Shown piece by piece: positions 16,611-25,851 of a stretch of DNA of 64,000 nt. Location: assembly GCF_001662075.1 (NCBI RefSeq), contig NZ_LYPL01000016.1:1-64000 (forward strand). The letters are read 5' to 3'. The notes under the pieces are model-generated. The model did not search any database and was not told where the DNA came from. It was given only the letters and a program-made list of their open reading frames with translations. The stretch comes from Rhizobium bangladeshense (GTDB lineage: Bacteria > Pseudomonadota > Alphaproteobacteria > Rhizobiales > Rhizobiaceae). The position numbers and the translations under genes are program-made. Each line of letters opens with the position of its first letter. The first letter of the stretch is position 1.

Positions 16611-17240
16611 TCAGCCGGTGGAGCGGTTTCTGGAGGTTTCGATCCATTCGAGATTGGTGACCGAAGCCTCCGGCAGCAGCGATGGATCGAGATCGTAGAC
16701 ATAGCCGCTCAGCATGTCGGCGGCGCGTTCGGCCGCCTTGATCTTCGCCTCGGTTTCGGCGACCGCCTTCGAAATCGCTTCTATGCGGGCGCGGAACATA
16801 TGGGCGAGCACATCGCGGCCGGACTGCTTTTCGAGCCGCTCCAGGTGCAGGCCGACGCGCGCCGCGTGGCGCTCAAGCTCGCTCTTGCTGAAGCGCGCCT
16901 TGCGCAGTTCCTCGGAGATGCTTTCCTGCATGACCGCCACCGGATCGAAACTCCCCGGTGCCCGCTCGTCGAGTACGGCGTCGGTCACCAGCTTCTCGAT
17001 CATCACAAGCGCCTGCAGCTCGGCCGCATCGGCGAACTCGACGTCATAGCCGGTATCGTCATAGACCTTGCGCCGGACCGGATCGAGAAGCAGCGCATAG
17101 GCCTTCTGCAGAATGTCGAAAGCATCGGTATCGCCGCCCGAATCGGGATGGGCGACTTTGGCAAGACGCCGATAGGCAGTCTTCAGCTGCGCCTCGTCCG
17201 CATCGCGTTCAACGCCGAGAATATCGTATGGATCCGTCAC
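16611..17240 (-). CDS. J-domain (DnaJ-like) protein
   Basis: A 209-residue protein. Residues 1-65 form a J domain (DPYDILGVERDADEAQLKTAY, with the essential H31-P32-D33 in VAHPDSGG). It lacks the Gly/Phe and zinc-finger regions of DnaJ. The rest is charged and mostly helical, with a likely coiled coil near residues 105-170. It should stimulate an Hsp70 such as DnaK toward specific clients. It is convergent with the DUF899 gene. Confidence 0.88.
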   Translation of the reverse strand: MTDPYDILGVERDADEAQLKTAYRRLAKVAHPDSGGDTDAFDILQKAYALLLDPVRRKVYDDTGYDVEFADAAELQALVMIEKLVTDAVLDERAPGSFDPVAVMQESISEELRKARFSKSELERHAARVGLHLERLEKQSGRDVLAHMFRARIEAISKAVAETEAKIKAAERAADMLSGYVYDLDPSLLPEASVTNLEWIETSRNRSTG

Positions 17241-17414
17241 ACCTGCTCCCTTGCCGCCCTCGATCTCACGGGCAGTCTAGGTCTTCTTCTGCATCAGAAG
17301 GGCAAAGTTTAGACCGAAAGCAGGAATGACGTCTACGGCCCGAAATTGCATTGCTCGGTGCCGAGGCCGGCATGCTTGCGCGATTGGCACGCATTTTCAA
17401 TTATTTGCGCTAGT

Positions 17415-17531
17415 CTAGAGCATGATGCCGAAAAGTGTGAGCGGTTTTCGGACGACATCATGCTCTAACTCTTTAATGTAGAACAGGATTCAGATTTTAG
17501 GCCGACCGGGCCTAAAATCATCCTGTTCTAG
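17415..17531. repeat. RIME-type repeat, copy A (two hairpins)
   Basis: 117 bp made of two hairpins. The first pairs AGAGCATGATG with CATCATGCTCT, with an inner CCGAAAA/TTTTCGG stem. The second pairs GAACAGGAT with ATCCTGTTC, with an inner GATTTTAGGCC/GGCCTAAAATC stem. It is almost identical (two differences) to 58496-58612. The last 14 bases encode the end of hutD. Confidence 0.9.
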
Positions 17532-18108
17532 CTCGGCTCGCGGTAATCTCGACGAGATAACATCTCGCTTCGCCGTCGGTTTCCAGCGTGGCTGCGGCCG
17601 CGTCGTCGATCAGCAGCGCATCACCGGGCGCAAGCGCGCCGGCCTCTCCATCGCGCCGGAATGACAGCCGGCCGCGATGGCAGAGCAATAGGCACGTCGG
17701 CGACGGCAGCGGCACGCGCTTGGCGCCGTCGATGTCGATTCGGCTCAGCCTGTGCGTGAGCCCGTCGCGGCGGGTCATGACGTTGAGATCGGTGATCGCG
17801 CCATCCTGGAGTTTGGCGGTGACCGGGATATCGGCCGGGAAGGCCAGCGGTTCGCTCGCCACCGTCAGCAGCACCGGCGCGCCGCCTTCGATGTCGAGCT
17901 CCATGCCGTTGCCGGCGAGGATCGCCAGTGTGCGGTCGATGCCGGGAAAGATCGAGAACGGCCCGTCGGCTGCAACAGTCGCCATGCTGACGCGCCAGTC
18001 GAAGCCGGCAAGGCCGGCATCTTCCGGCGAAACGGCAATCTCCACCGTTTCGCCGCCGCCGTTTTTCCACGGCATGCGCTTGTGATCGGCAGCGAGCAGG
18101 ATCCTCAC
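17518..18108 (-). CDS. hutD: HutD-family protein
   Basis: A 196-residue double-stranded beta-helix protein of the HutD family. KRMPWKNGGGETVEIAV is the family signature, and WRVSMATVAADGPFSIFPG follows. HutD proteins accompany hut operons and are thought to bind formylglutamate or urocanate-type ligands in governing pathway flux, but no enzyme activity is proven. It is the last gene of hutIHGUD. Its final codons (RTG-stop) are encoded by the end of a RIME-type repeat. Confidence 0.88.
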   Translation of the reverse strand: MRILLAADHKRMPWKNGGGETVEIAVSPEDAGLAGFDWRVSMATVAADGPFSIFPGIDRTLAILAGNGMELDIEGGAPVLLTVASEPLAFPADIPVTAKLQDGAITDLNVMTRRDGLTHRLSRIDIDGAKRVPLPSPTCLLLCHRGRLSFRRDGEAGALAPGDALLIDDAAAATLETDGEARCYLVEITASRARTG

Positions 18109-18113
18109 GAGGC

Positions 18114-19787
18114 TCAGTTCCCGAGAATGCCGGGCAGGCGCAGGCCCTTGTCCCTCGCGCAGTCGAGCGCGATGTCGTAGCCGGCATCGGCGTGGCGCAT
18201 GACGCCGGTCGCCGGGTCGTTCCAGAGCACCCGCTCGAGGCGCTTGGCCGCATCATCCGTGCCATCGGCGCAGATGACGACGCCCGAATGCTGGGAGAAG
18301 CCCATGCCGACGCCGCCGCCATGATGCAGCGACACCCAGGTTGCGCCCGAGGCGGTGTTGAGCAAAGCGTTCAACAGCGGCCAGTCGGAGACGGCGTCGG
18401 AGCCGTCCTTCATCGCTTCGGTCTCGCGGTTCGGCGAAGCGACGGAGCCGGAGTCGAGGTGATCGCGGCCGATGACGATCGGGGCGGAAAGCTCGCCGTT
18501 TTTGACCATTTCATTGAAGGCCAGAGCCAGGCGGTGGCGGTCGCCGAGGCCAACCCAGCAGATGCGCGCCGGCAGGCCCTGGAAGGCGATGCGTTCCCTG
18601 GCCATATCGAGCCAGTTGTGCAGATGCTTGTTGTCGGGCAGCAGCTCCTTCACCTTGGCGTCGGTCTTGTAGATATCCTCCGGGTTGCCCGATAGGGCCG
18701 CCCAGCGGAACGGGCCAATGCCGCGGCAGAACAGCGGGCGGATATAGGCCGGAACAAAGCCCGGGAAGGCGAAGGCGTTTTCAAGGCCTTCGTCCTTGGC
18801 GACCTGACGGATGTTGTTGCCGTAGTCGAGGGTCGGAATGCCGGCATTCCAGAAGGCGATCATCGCTTCGACATGTTCGCGCATCGAGGCGCGCGCCGCC
18901 TTTTCCACCGCCTTCGGATCGCTCTCGCGCTTGGCCTTCCACTCGGCCATCGTCCAGCCATTCGGCAGGTAGCCGTTGATCGGGTCGTGCGCCGAGGTCT
19001 GGTCGGTGACGATATCGGGGCGGATGCCGCGGCGGACCATTTCCGGCAGGATTTCGGCGGCATTGCCGAGCAGGCCGACGGATTTGGCTTCACCTGATTT
19101 GGTCCAGCGGTCGATCATCTCGAGCGCTTCGTCGAGCGTCTCGGCCCTGGCGTCGAGATAGCGGGTGCGCAGGCGGAAATCGATCGAATCGGGATTGCAC
19201 TCGACGGCGAGGCAGCAGGCGCCGGCCATGACGGCGGCGAGCGGCTGGGCGCCGCCCATGCCGCCGAGGCCGCCGGTCAGGATCCATTTGCCCTTGAGAT
19301 TGCCGCCGTAGTGCTGGCGGCCGGCCTCGACGAAGGTCTCGTAAGTACCCTGGACGATGCCCTGCGTGCCGATATAGATCCACGAGCCGGCCGTCATCTG
19401 GCCGTACATGGCAAGGCCCTTCTTGTCGAGCTCGTTGAAATGATCCCAGGTCGCCCAATGCGGCACGAGATTTGAATTGGCGATCAGCACCCGCGGCGCA
19501 TCCTTGTGGGTGCGGAAGACGCCGACCGGCTTGCCGGATTGCACCAGCAGCGTTTCCTCTTCCGTCAGCGTCTTCAGCGTCGCGACGATCCGGTCGAAAT
19601 CATCCCAGGTGCGGGCGGCGCGGCCGATGCCGCCATAGACGACGAGCTCGTTCGGATTTTCCGCGACATCGGGATCGAGATTGTTCATCAGCATGCGCAG
19701 CGGCGCTTCGGTCATCCAGCTCTTGGCATTGAGATCGTTGCCGCGCGGCGCGCGGATTTCGCGGATGTTGTGGCGTGGATTGTTCAT
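18114..19787 (-). CDS. hutU: Urocanate hydratase
   Basis: A 557-residue enzyme that hydrates urocanate to imidazolonepropionate using tightly bound NAD+ as an electrophile. Conserved blocks include LVVYGGIGRAARTW, the glycine-rich ILTGGLGGMGGAQPL, DQTSAHDPINGYLP and SLHHGGGVGMGFSQH near the C-terminus. The length matches the family. It lies five bases upstream of hutD and 23 downstream of hutG in the minus-strand hut operon. Confidence 0.97.
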   Translation of the reverse strand: MNNPRHNIREIRAPRGNDLNAKSWMTEAPLRMLMNNLDPDVAENPNELVVYGGIGRAARTWDDFDRIVATLKTLTEEETLLVQSGKPVGVFRTHKDAPRVLIANSNLVPHWATWDHFNELDKKGLAMYGQMTAGSWIYIGTQGIVQGTYETFVEAGRQHYGGNLKGKWILTGGLGGMGGAQPLAAVMAGACCLAVECNPDSIDFRLRTRYLDARAETLDEALEMIDRWTKSGEAKSVGLLGNAAEILPEMVRRGIRPDIVTDQTSAHDPINGYLPNGWTMAEWKAKRESDPKAVEKAARASMREHVEAMIAFWNAGIPTLDYGNNIRQVAKDEGLENAFAFPGFVPAYIRPLFCRGIGPFRWAALSGNPEDIYKTDAKVKELLPDNKHLHNWLDMARERIAFQGLPARICWVGLGDRHRLALAFNEMVKNGELSAPIVIGRDHLDSGSVASPNRETEAMKDGSDAVSDWPLLNALLNTASGATWVSLHHGGGVGMGFSQHSGVVICADGTDDAAKRLERVLWNDPATGVMRHADAGYDIALDCARDKGLRLPGILGN

Positions 19788-19810
19788 GACGGTTCCTCTG
19801 TCGAGTGAGC

Positions 19811-20617
19811 TTATCGTTTCAGGCCGGGTGCGATCTGCTCGATGCGCACCAGAATGTCTTTGAGATGGACGCGAAGCCTGTCCGCCTTGGCGGCGTCATA
19901 GGCAAAGGGTGGTGTTTCGGTCTGGAGATGGGTCGATTGCGCGAGCTCCATCTGGATCGCGTGCACGCCGGTCTCCGGCTTGCCGTAGTGGCGGGTCGTC
20001 CAGCCGCCCTTGAAGCGACCGTTGAGCACGCTGTCATAACCTTCCGCGGCTTGCGTGACGGTCAGCGTCGCCTGCTCGATGGCGCCGTCGCAGGTCTTGC
20101 CCATATCCGTGCCGATGTTGAAATCCGGCAGCTTGCCGTCGAAGAGAAAGGGAATGTGAGAGCGGATCGAGTGGCAGTCGTAGAGGATGGCAACGCCGTG
20201 AACTGCTCTGACGCGCTCGATCTCGGCGGCAAGGGCCGCATGATAGGGCGCGTGAAAGTCCCGCAGCCGCGCGGCGATATCGGCAGCATCGGGCGCCTGC
20301 CCATCCTTCCAGATCGCCTGGCCGTCGAAGTCCGTTTGGGGGACGAGGCCGGTGGTGTTCTGGCCGGGATAGAGGCTGACGCCGGCCGGATCGCGGTTGG
20401 CGTCGATCACGTAGCGGTGGAAGGTGGCGCGCACGGTCGTGGCGTCATCGAGCAGCCCGTCATAGAGCCGGTGGATGTGCCAGTCGGTATCGGCGAGGAT
20501 CCGGCCGTTATCGTTGAGGCGGGCATAGATCTCGGGCGGGACGTCAGTGCCGGTATGGGGGAAAGCGAGGATGACGGGCGAGGTGCCCTGGTGGATTTCG
20601 AAGACAGGGGTGCTCAT
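19811..20617 (-). CDS. hutG: N-formylglutamate deformylase
   Basis: A 268-residue zinc amidohydrolase of the N-formylglutamate amidohydrolase family. VILAFPHTGTDVPPEI supplies metal-binding histidine, DTDWHIHRLYDG is the next conserved block and ILYDCHSIRSHIPF another. It releases formate and glutamate from N-formylglutamate, the step after HutF. Its presence with hutF marks the five-step pathway without formamide release. Confidence 0.95.
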   Translation of the reverse strand: MSTPVFEIHQGTSPVILAFPHTGTDVPPEIYARLNDNGRILADTDWHIHRLYDGLLDDATTVRATFHRYVIDANRDPAGVSLYPGQNTTGLVPQTDFDGQAIWKDGQAPDAADIAARLRDFHAPYHAALAAEIERVRAVHGVAILYDCHSIRSHIPFLFDGKLPDFNIGTDMGKTCDGAIEQATLTVTQAAEGYDSVLNGRFKGGWTTRHYGKPETGVHAIQMELAQSTHLQTETPPFAYDAAKADRLRVHLKDILVRIEQIAPGLKR

Positions 20618-20623
20618 GGCAAT

Positions 20624-20754
20624 AACCCCTCCCCAACCCCTCCCCGCAAGGGGGAGGGGCTAAGGCCAGCCTTACGCTCCGTGTTCAAGAACGACCGCTG
20701 CGAGGGCCGCAGGTTAAGCCCCTCCCCCTTGTGGGGAGGGGTTGGGGAGGGGTT
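20624..20754. repeat. Large G/C-rich inverted repeat between hutH and hutG
   Basis: The left arm at 20624-20663 (AACCCCTCCCCAACCCC... ending GGGGCTAA) pairs almost perfectly with the right arm at 20714-20754. The loop is about 50 bases. Each arm can also fold alone. It lies inside the hut operon, separating hutIH from hutGUD, and may modulate readthrough or message stability. Confidence 0.85.
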
Positions 20755-20773
20755 TTTTTCGTTCACTATCATC

Positions 20774-22309
20774 TCAGCCCTCCAAAACCGGCAGAACGCC
20801 ACTCGAAACCGAGGCATTCAGCGCCCCCGTCGCCACCAGTTCGGTGGCGGCGGCGAGGTCGTTTGCCATGTAACGATCGACGTCGAGGCTCGGCACCTTG
20901 GCGCGGATCGCGGCGATTGCCTTCAAAAGTTCAGGGCTGGTCGACAGCGGCGCGCGCAGTTCGACACCTTGGGCGGCAGTCAGCGCCTCGATGCCAATGA
21001 TGGAAAACAGGTTTTCCGTCATCTGCAGAAGGCGGCGGGCGCCGTGGCAGGCCATCGAGACATGGTCTTCCTGGTTGGCCGAGGTCGGCGTCGAATCGAC
21101 CGAGGCCGGGTGCGACATCTGCTTGTTTTCCGACATAAGTGCCGCCGAAGTCACCTCCGCGATCATCAGGCCGGAATTCAGGCCCGGCTTCTTGGCGAGG
21201 AAGGCGGGAAGGCCGTAAGAAAGCGTGGGATCGACCAGCAGCGCGATGCGGCGCTGCGAAATCGCGCCGATCTCGCAGACGGCAAGCGCGATCTGGTCGG
21301 CGGCGAATGCGACGGGTTCGGCGTGGAAATTGCCGCCTGACACAACGGAATTGTCCGATAGCACCAGCGGATTGTCGGTGACGGCATTGGCCTCGATTTC
21401 GAGGGTGCGGGCGACGGAACGCAGGAGGTCGAGGCAGGCGCCGTCGACTTGCGGCTGGCAGCGGATGCAATAGGGATCCTGGACGCGCTCGTCGCCCTCG
21501 ATATGGCTCTGGCGAATGACGGAGTTTTCGAGCAAGGCGCGCAGGGCTGATGCCGTGTCGATCTGGCCCTTATGGCCGCGCAAGCTGTGAATGTCGGCAT
21601 GGAACGGCGCGGAGGACCCCATGGCCGCGTCGGTCGACATGGCGCCGGTAATCAAAGCGGATTGCGCAGCACGGTGGGCCCGGAAGAGGCCGGCGAGCGC
21701 CAGCGCCGTCGAGGCCTGCGTGCCGTTGATCAGCGCCAGGCCCTCCTTGGCGGCGAGCACGACCGGTTTGAGCCCGGCCTTTTCCAAGGCCCGCGCACCC
21801 GGGAGGCGTTCCCCGGCGAAGAAGGCTTCCGCCTCGCCCATCATCACCGCCGCCAGATGGGCGAGCGGCGCGAGATCGCCGGAGGCACCGACCGAGCCCT
21901 TTTCCGGGATCAGCGGGATGACGCCCTTATCCAGCATGGCTTCGATCAGCCGCACCAGTTCCAGCCGCACGCCGGAGGCGCCGCGCCCGAGCGAAACCAG
22001 CTTCAGCGCCATGATCAGCCGGACGATATTTTCAGGCAGCGGCGTACCGACGCCGCAGCAATGCGACAGGATGAGATTGCGCTGTAGCGTAGCGACATCG
22101 GCGCTGTCGATCTTGATCGATGCGAGTTTGCCGAAGCCGGTATTGATGCCGTAAACCGGCGCATTGCCGGCGGCGATCTCGGCGATGCGGCCGGCGGCCT
22201 TGGCGATGCCGGCATCGAAGGCGGGATCGAGCCTTGCCGGCTCGCCGGTCCAATAGATGGTCTCTAGATCGCTGAGCGAGACGGAGCCCGGGTGGAGCGT
22301 GATGGTCAT
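20774..22309 (-). CDS. hutH: Histidine ammonia-lyase
   Basis: A 511-residue enzyme that turns histidine into urocanate and ammonia. The MIO-forming triad A142-S143-G144 is intact in EKGSVGASGDLAPLAHL, Y53 is in YGINTGFGKL, and NQEDHVSMACHGARR is the C-terminal signature. The ATG at 22309 overlaps the hutI stop by four bases; the longer open frame upstream is an artefact of hutI. It serves as a useful internal comparison for the MIO-less paralogue downstream at 30 kb. Confidence 0.97.
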   Translation of the reverse strand: MTITLHPGSVSLSDLETIYWTGEPARLDPAFDAGIAKAAGRIAEIAAGNAPVYGINTGFGKLASIKIDSADVATLQRNLILSHCCGVGTPLPENIVRLIMALKLVSLGRGASGVRLELVRLIEAMLDKGVIPLIPEKGSVGASGDLAPLAHLAAVMMGEAEAFFAGERLPGARALEKAGLKPVVLAAKEGLALINGTQASTALALAGLFRAHRAAQSALITGAMSTDAAMGSSAPFHADIHSLRGHKGQIDTASALRALLENSVIRQSHIEGDERVQDPYCIRCQPQVDGACLDLLRSVARTLEIEANAVTDNPLVLSDNSVVSGGNFHAEPVAFAADQIALAVCEIGAISQRRIALLVDPTLSYGLPAFLAKKPGLNSGLMIAEVTSAALMSENKQMSHPASVDSTPTSANQEDHVSMACHGARRLLQMTENLFSIIGIEALTAAQGVELRAPLSTSPELLKAIAAIRAKVPSLDVDRYMANDLAAATELVATGALNASVSSGVLPVLEG

Positions 22310-23568
22310 CGACCGTTCCTTTCGCCCTTGAAGACACGTGTATGAAGCGGGTTGAAGCCGATGCGGTAGACGAGCTCGGCAAGGCTCTCGATATTCCAGA
22401 CGGCGAAATCGGCGGATTTGCCGGCTTCGAGCGTTCCGGTCTCCCTGAGCAGCCCAAGCGCGCGGGCGCCTTCGCGGGTGGCGCCGGCGATGCATTCCTC
22501 GACGGTGAGGCCGAACAGCGTCGCCGACATGTTCATCGTCAGCAGCATCGAGGTGAGCGGCGAAGTGCCGGGATTGCAATCGGTGGCGATCGCGATCGGC
22601 ACGCCCGCCCGGCGCAGCGCCTCCACCGGCGGCTTCTGCTTTTCGTGAATGGCGTAGAAGGCACCGGGCAGCAGCACGGCGACGGTGCCGGCAGCGGCCA
22701 TCGCGGCAACGCCGTCATCGTCGAGATATTCCAGATGATCGCAGGAAAGCGCGCCATAGCTGGTCGCCAGTTTGGCGCCGCCGAGATTGGAGAGCTGTTC
22801 GGCATGCAGCTTGACGGGCAGGCCGAGCGCTTTCGCCTTGTCGAAGACGCGGGCGATCTCGGCTGTCGAAAAGGCGATGCCTTCGCAGAAGCCGTCGACG
22901 GCATCGGCAAGGCCGAGATTGTACATGTCGTCGAGACCGGGCAGCACGACATCGTCGAGATAGTCGCCGTTGCGGCCCTTATATTCCACTGGCGTCGCAT
23001 GGGCGCCGAGATAGCTGGTGGCGACACGAGCCGGCCTGATATGGCCGAGCAGGCGGGCGCTCTGCAGCATCTTCACTTCGCCGCTCCGGTTGAGGCCATA
23101 GCCGGATTTGATCTCGACCGTGGTCACGCCTTCGGCAAGCAGCGTATCGAGCCGCGGCAGTGCTTCGGCGACAAGTTCTTCGATCGACAGCGCGTTGGTC
23201 GCCTGAACGGAGGAGACGATGCCGCCGCCGGCCCGCGCAATCTCCTCGTAGGTCGCGCCTTCAAGGCGCATCTCGAACTCGCGGGCGCGATTGCCGCCGT
23301 GGACGATATGGGTGTGGCAGTCGACGAGGCCGGGTGTCATCCAGCGGCCTTCGAGATCGACGATTTCGGAGCGTTCGATGGCTGATGCCGGCAGTTCACT
23401 TTCGGCGCCGGCAAAGGCGATGCGGCCATTTTCGGTGAGCACGGCACCCTTTTCGACGATGCCAAGCCCCGGACTCTCAGGCGCGAGCGTCGCCAGCCGC
23501 GCGTTGCGCCAAAGCACCGGCCTGACGTCGGCGGATGGGGTTCCTTCAGAAAAATTGTTCCCGGTCAT
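22306..23568 (-). CDS. hutI: Imidazolonepropionase
   Basis: A 420-residue amidohydrolase-superfamily enzyme. The metal motif is VDCHTHIVHGGNR, followed by KLHAEQLSNLGGAK, SCDHLEYLDDDG and IATDCNPGTSPLT. It opens imidazolonepropionate to N-formimidoylglutamate. The ATG at 23568 is chosen because it matches the usual length and abuts the shared promoter with hutF; the longer frame runs through that promoter. It is first in the operon hutI-hutH-hutG-hutU-hutD. Confidence 0.96.
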   Translation of the reverse strand: MTGNNFSEGTPSADVRPVLWRNARLATLAPESPGLGIVEKGAVLTENGRIAFAGAESELPASAIERSEIVDLEGRWMTPGLVDCHTHIVHGGNRAREFEMRLEGATYEEIARAGGGIVSSVQATNALSIEELVAEALPRLDTLLAEGVTTVEIKSGYGLNRSGEVKMLQSARLLGHIRPARVATSYLGAHATPVEYKGRNGDYLDDVVLPGLDDMYNLGLADAVDGFCEGIAFSTAEIARVFDKAKALGLPVKLHAEQLSNLGGAKLATSYGALSCDHLEYLDDDGVAAMAAAGTVAVLLPGAFYAIHEKQKPPVEALRRAGVPIAIATDCNPGTSPLTSMLLTMNMSATLFGLTVEECIAGATREGARALGLLRETGTLEAGKSADFAVWNIESLAELVYRIGFNPLHTRVFKGERNGR

Positions 23569-23597
23569 CAGCTTTGCGCCTTTCCTTATGCCGAAAC

Positions 23598-23609
23598 ATG
23601 TATATACAT
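23598..23609. promoter_or_regulatory. Candidate HutC operator between hutI and hutF
   Basis: ATGTATATACAT is a perfect 12-bp palindrome between the divergent hutI and hutF starts. It fits the TGTATATACA-type site of GntR/HutC repressors, which release DNA on binding urocanate. One bound repressor here could control both directions. Confidence 0.7.
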
Positions 23610-23690
23610 AATAGGCAGGTGACAAGAGAAATTTTGCGCGCTTTTCTGGAAAAGAAAGATCGGCGGCGCGGCAGAAGGGGAGAAAAGGCC

Positions 23691-25037
23691 ATGACCATAC
23701 TTCACGCAGGCACGGCGCTGACGCCGCAAGGCTGGCGGAAGGACGTGCGGCTGACGCTCGAAGCCGGGCGCCTCGCGCGGGTCGAGCACGGCGTTGCCGC
23801 CGCACCCGGCGATGAGCGCCATGCCATGATCGTCCCGGCCATGGGCAATCTGCACAGCCATGCCTTCCAAAGGGCGATGGCCGGGCTTGCCGAAGTGCGC
23901 GGTCCGGCCAACGACAGCTTCTGGAGTTGGCGCACCGTCATGTACAAATTCGCTTTGGCGATGACGCCGGAGCATGTCGAGGCGGTTGCGGCCAAGCTTT
24001 ATGCGGAGATGCTGGAGGCAGGCTTTTCCCGCGTCGGCGAATTCCACTATCTCCATCACGACAGAGATGGCGCGGCCTATGCCAATATCGCCGAGCTTGC
24101 CGAACGTGTCGGTGCGGCGAGCCAGGAGACCGGCATCGGCCTGACCTTGCTGCCGGTCTTCTATGCCCATTCCGGTTTCGGCGGCGCTCAGCCGCTCGAC
24201 GGCCAGCGGCGCTTCATCAATTCGCTCGAGAGCTTCGAAAGGCTGATGGAGGGGTGCCGTGGCGTGACCGGCCGGCTCGACGGCGCCGAGCTCGGCCTTG
24301 CGCCGCACAGCCTGCGCGCCGCAACGCCCGAGGAATTGGCGACACTCGTGCCGATGGCGGGCGATGGTCCGATCCATATCCATGTCGCCGAGCAGGTGAA
24401 GGAGGTCGAGGACTGCATCGCCTGGTCGGGAGCGCGGCCCGTGCAATGGCTGCTGGATCATATGCCTGTGGACGAGCGCTGGTGCCTGATCCATGCGACG
24501 CATATGACCGAGGACGAGACGCGGCGGATGGCGAAAAGCGGCGCGATCGCCGGCCTCTGCCCGATCACCGAAGCCAATCTCGGCGATGGGGCTTTTGCCG
24601 CGCCGCTTTTCCTCGAAGAAGGCGGGCGGTACGGCATCGGTTCGGATTCCAACGTGCGGATCTCCCTGCCGGAGGAGCTACGCCAGCTCGAATATTCGCA
24701 GCGTCTGGCGCTGCGCGCCCGCAACGTCATTGCCGCACCCGGCGGTTCGACGGCGCTTTGCCTGTTCAACCAGGCGCTTGCCGGCGGCGGCGCGGCACTG
24801 AAGGCGCCGGCCGGTCTCGCCGACGGCCATCACGCCGATCTCGTTTCGCTTGATACGTCGGCCGTTCCTTATCTCTCCGCCGACCAGGTTCTCGATCACT
24901 GGCTGTTTGCCGGCGGGGTTTCCGTCGATTGCGTCTGGGCGCGTGGCCGCAAGCAGGTGGAAGGCGGCCGTCATCTCAAGCGCGAGGCCATCGACCGGCG
25001 GTTCCTCGCGGCAATGGGCGAATTGCTGGCCGGCTGA
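23691..25037 (+). CDS. hutF: Formimidoylglutamate deiminase
   Basis: A 448-residue amidohydrolase. Metal ligands are visible in MGNLHSHAFQRAM (HxH), IHIHVAEQVKEVEDC, CLIHATHMTEDE and IGSDSNVRIS. It deaminates N-formimidoylglutamate to N-formylglutamate and ammonia, feeding HutG. The ATG at 23691 has a GGGGAG site; an earlier in-frame codon lies across the hutI promoter. It is divergent from hutIHGUD and followed by a GntR regulator. Confidence 0.95.
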   Translation: MTILHAGTALTPQGWRKDVRLTLEAGRLARVEHGVAAAPGDERHAMIVPAMGNLHSHAFQRAMAGLAEVRGPANDSFWSWRTVMYKFALAMTPEHVEAVAAKLYAEMLEAGFSRVGEFHYLHHDRDGAAYANIAELAERVGAASQETGIGLTLLPVFYAHSGFGGAQPLDGQRRFINSLESFERLMEGCRGVTGRLDGAELGLAPHSLRAATPEELATLVPMAGDGPIHIHVAEQVKEVEDCIAWSGARPVQWLLDHMPVDERWCLIHATHMTEDETRRMAKSGAIAGLCPITEANLGDGAFAAPLFLEEGGRYGIGSDSNVRISLPEELRQLEYSQRLALRARNVIAAPGGSTALCLFNQALAGGGAALKAPAGLADGHHADLVSLDTSAVPYLSADQVLDHWLFAGGVSVDCVWARGRKQVEGGRHLKREAIDRRFLAAMGELLAG

Positions 25038-25091
25038 AAAAGCGCTTTTCACGACGGAGCATTCGATCTAGATCGGGAGACCAATCGGAAC

Positions 25092-25820
25092 GTGGCGATG
25101 AACCAAGGCAGGGATCCCACCTTGCACCAACGCATCCTGGGCGAGATCGAGGGCCGTATCGTCTCGGGCGAATGGCCGCCGGGCCACCGCATTCCCTTCG
25201 AGGTCGATCTCGCCACCCAGTATGACGTCTCGCGGATGACGGTGAACAAGGTGCTGACCCAGCTCGCCAAGGCCGGCCTGATCGAGCGCCGCAAGAAATC
25301 CGGCAGCTTCGTCACCCAGCCGCAGGCGCAATCGGCGGTTCTCGAAATCCACGACATCAAGGCCGAGGTGCAGTCGCTGAACCTGCCCTATTCCTATGCG
25401 GTTGCGAAGAAGGCGAGCCGCAAGGCCAAGGCGGAAGATAGCCGCCGGCTGGAACTGCCGGTCGCTTCCTCGGTCGTCGAGATCGTCTGCATCCACAATG
25501 CCGGCGCACGGCCCTTCTGCCTGGAGGAGCGGCTGATCAGTCTTGCGACCGTGCCGGAGGCCGCCGACGCCGATTTCCTGACGGTGGCGCCGGGGCCGTG
25601 GCTGCTCAATCAAGTGCCGTGGACCGCCGCCGAACACAGGATCCACGCCGTCTCCGCCAATGCCGAGGTGGCCGCCGCCCTCGACATCGCCCGCAACGCC
25701 GCCTGCCTGGTGGTGGAGCGCCGCACGTGGAGCGGCGCCGGCCCGGTGACCCATGTGCGCTTCACCTATCCCGGCGATCGTCATGCGCTGGTGGCGCGGT
25801 TCACGCCGGCGTCACAATAG
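25092..25820 (+). CDS. GntR/UTRA regulator, HutC paralogue
   Basis: A 242-residue regulator with an N-terminal GntR winged helix (LHQRILGEIEGRIVSGEWPP, then VSRMTVNKVLTQLAKAGLIE) and a C-terminal UTRA ligand domain ending in FTYPGDRHALVARF. It begins with GTG at 25092, with an ATG two codons later. It follows hutF by 54 bp and could be co-transcribed. It is less like enterobacterial and pseudomonad HutC than the next gene, so it may sense a related ligand, or act with it. Confidence 0.83.
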   Translation: MAMNQGRDPTLHQRILGEIEGRIVSGEWPPGHRIPFEVDLATQYDVSRMTVNKVLTQLAKAGLIERRKKSGSFVTQPQAQSAVLEIHDIKAEVQSLNLPYSYAVAKKASRKAKAEDSRRLELPVASSVVEIVCIHNAGARPFCLEERLISLATVPEAADADFLTVAPGPWLLNQVPWTAAEHRIHAVSANAEVAAALDIARNAACLVVERRTWSGAGPVTHVRFTYPGDRHALVARFTPASQ

Positions 25821-25851
25821 GCGAGGTTCCATATACAAGATATCGGGTGTT

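Noticed and set aside
19805..21340. Long open frame on the plus strand opposite hutG and hutH (511 codons)
   Set aside because: It runs across two well-supported genes and the G/C-rich repeat between them, and contains repeat-derived residues.
22309..22579. N-terminal extension of hutH
   Set aside because: The frame is open upstream but is antisense-like to hutI; the ATG at 22309 overlaps the hutI stop and gives the usual 511-residue length.
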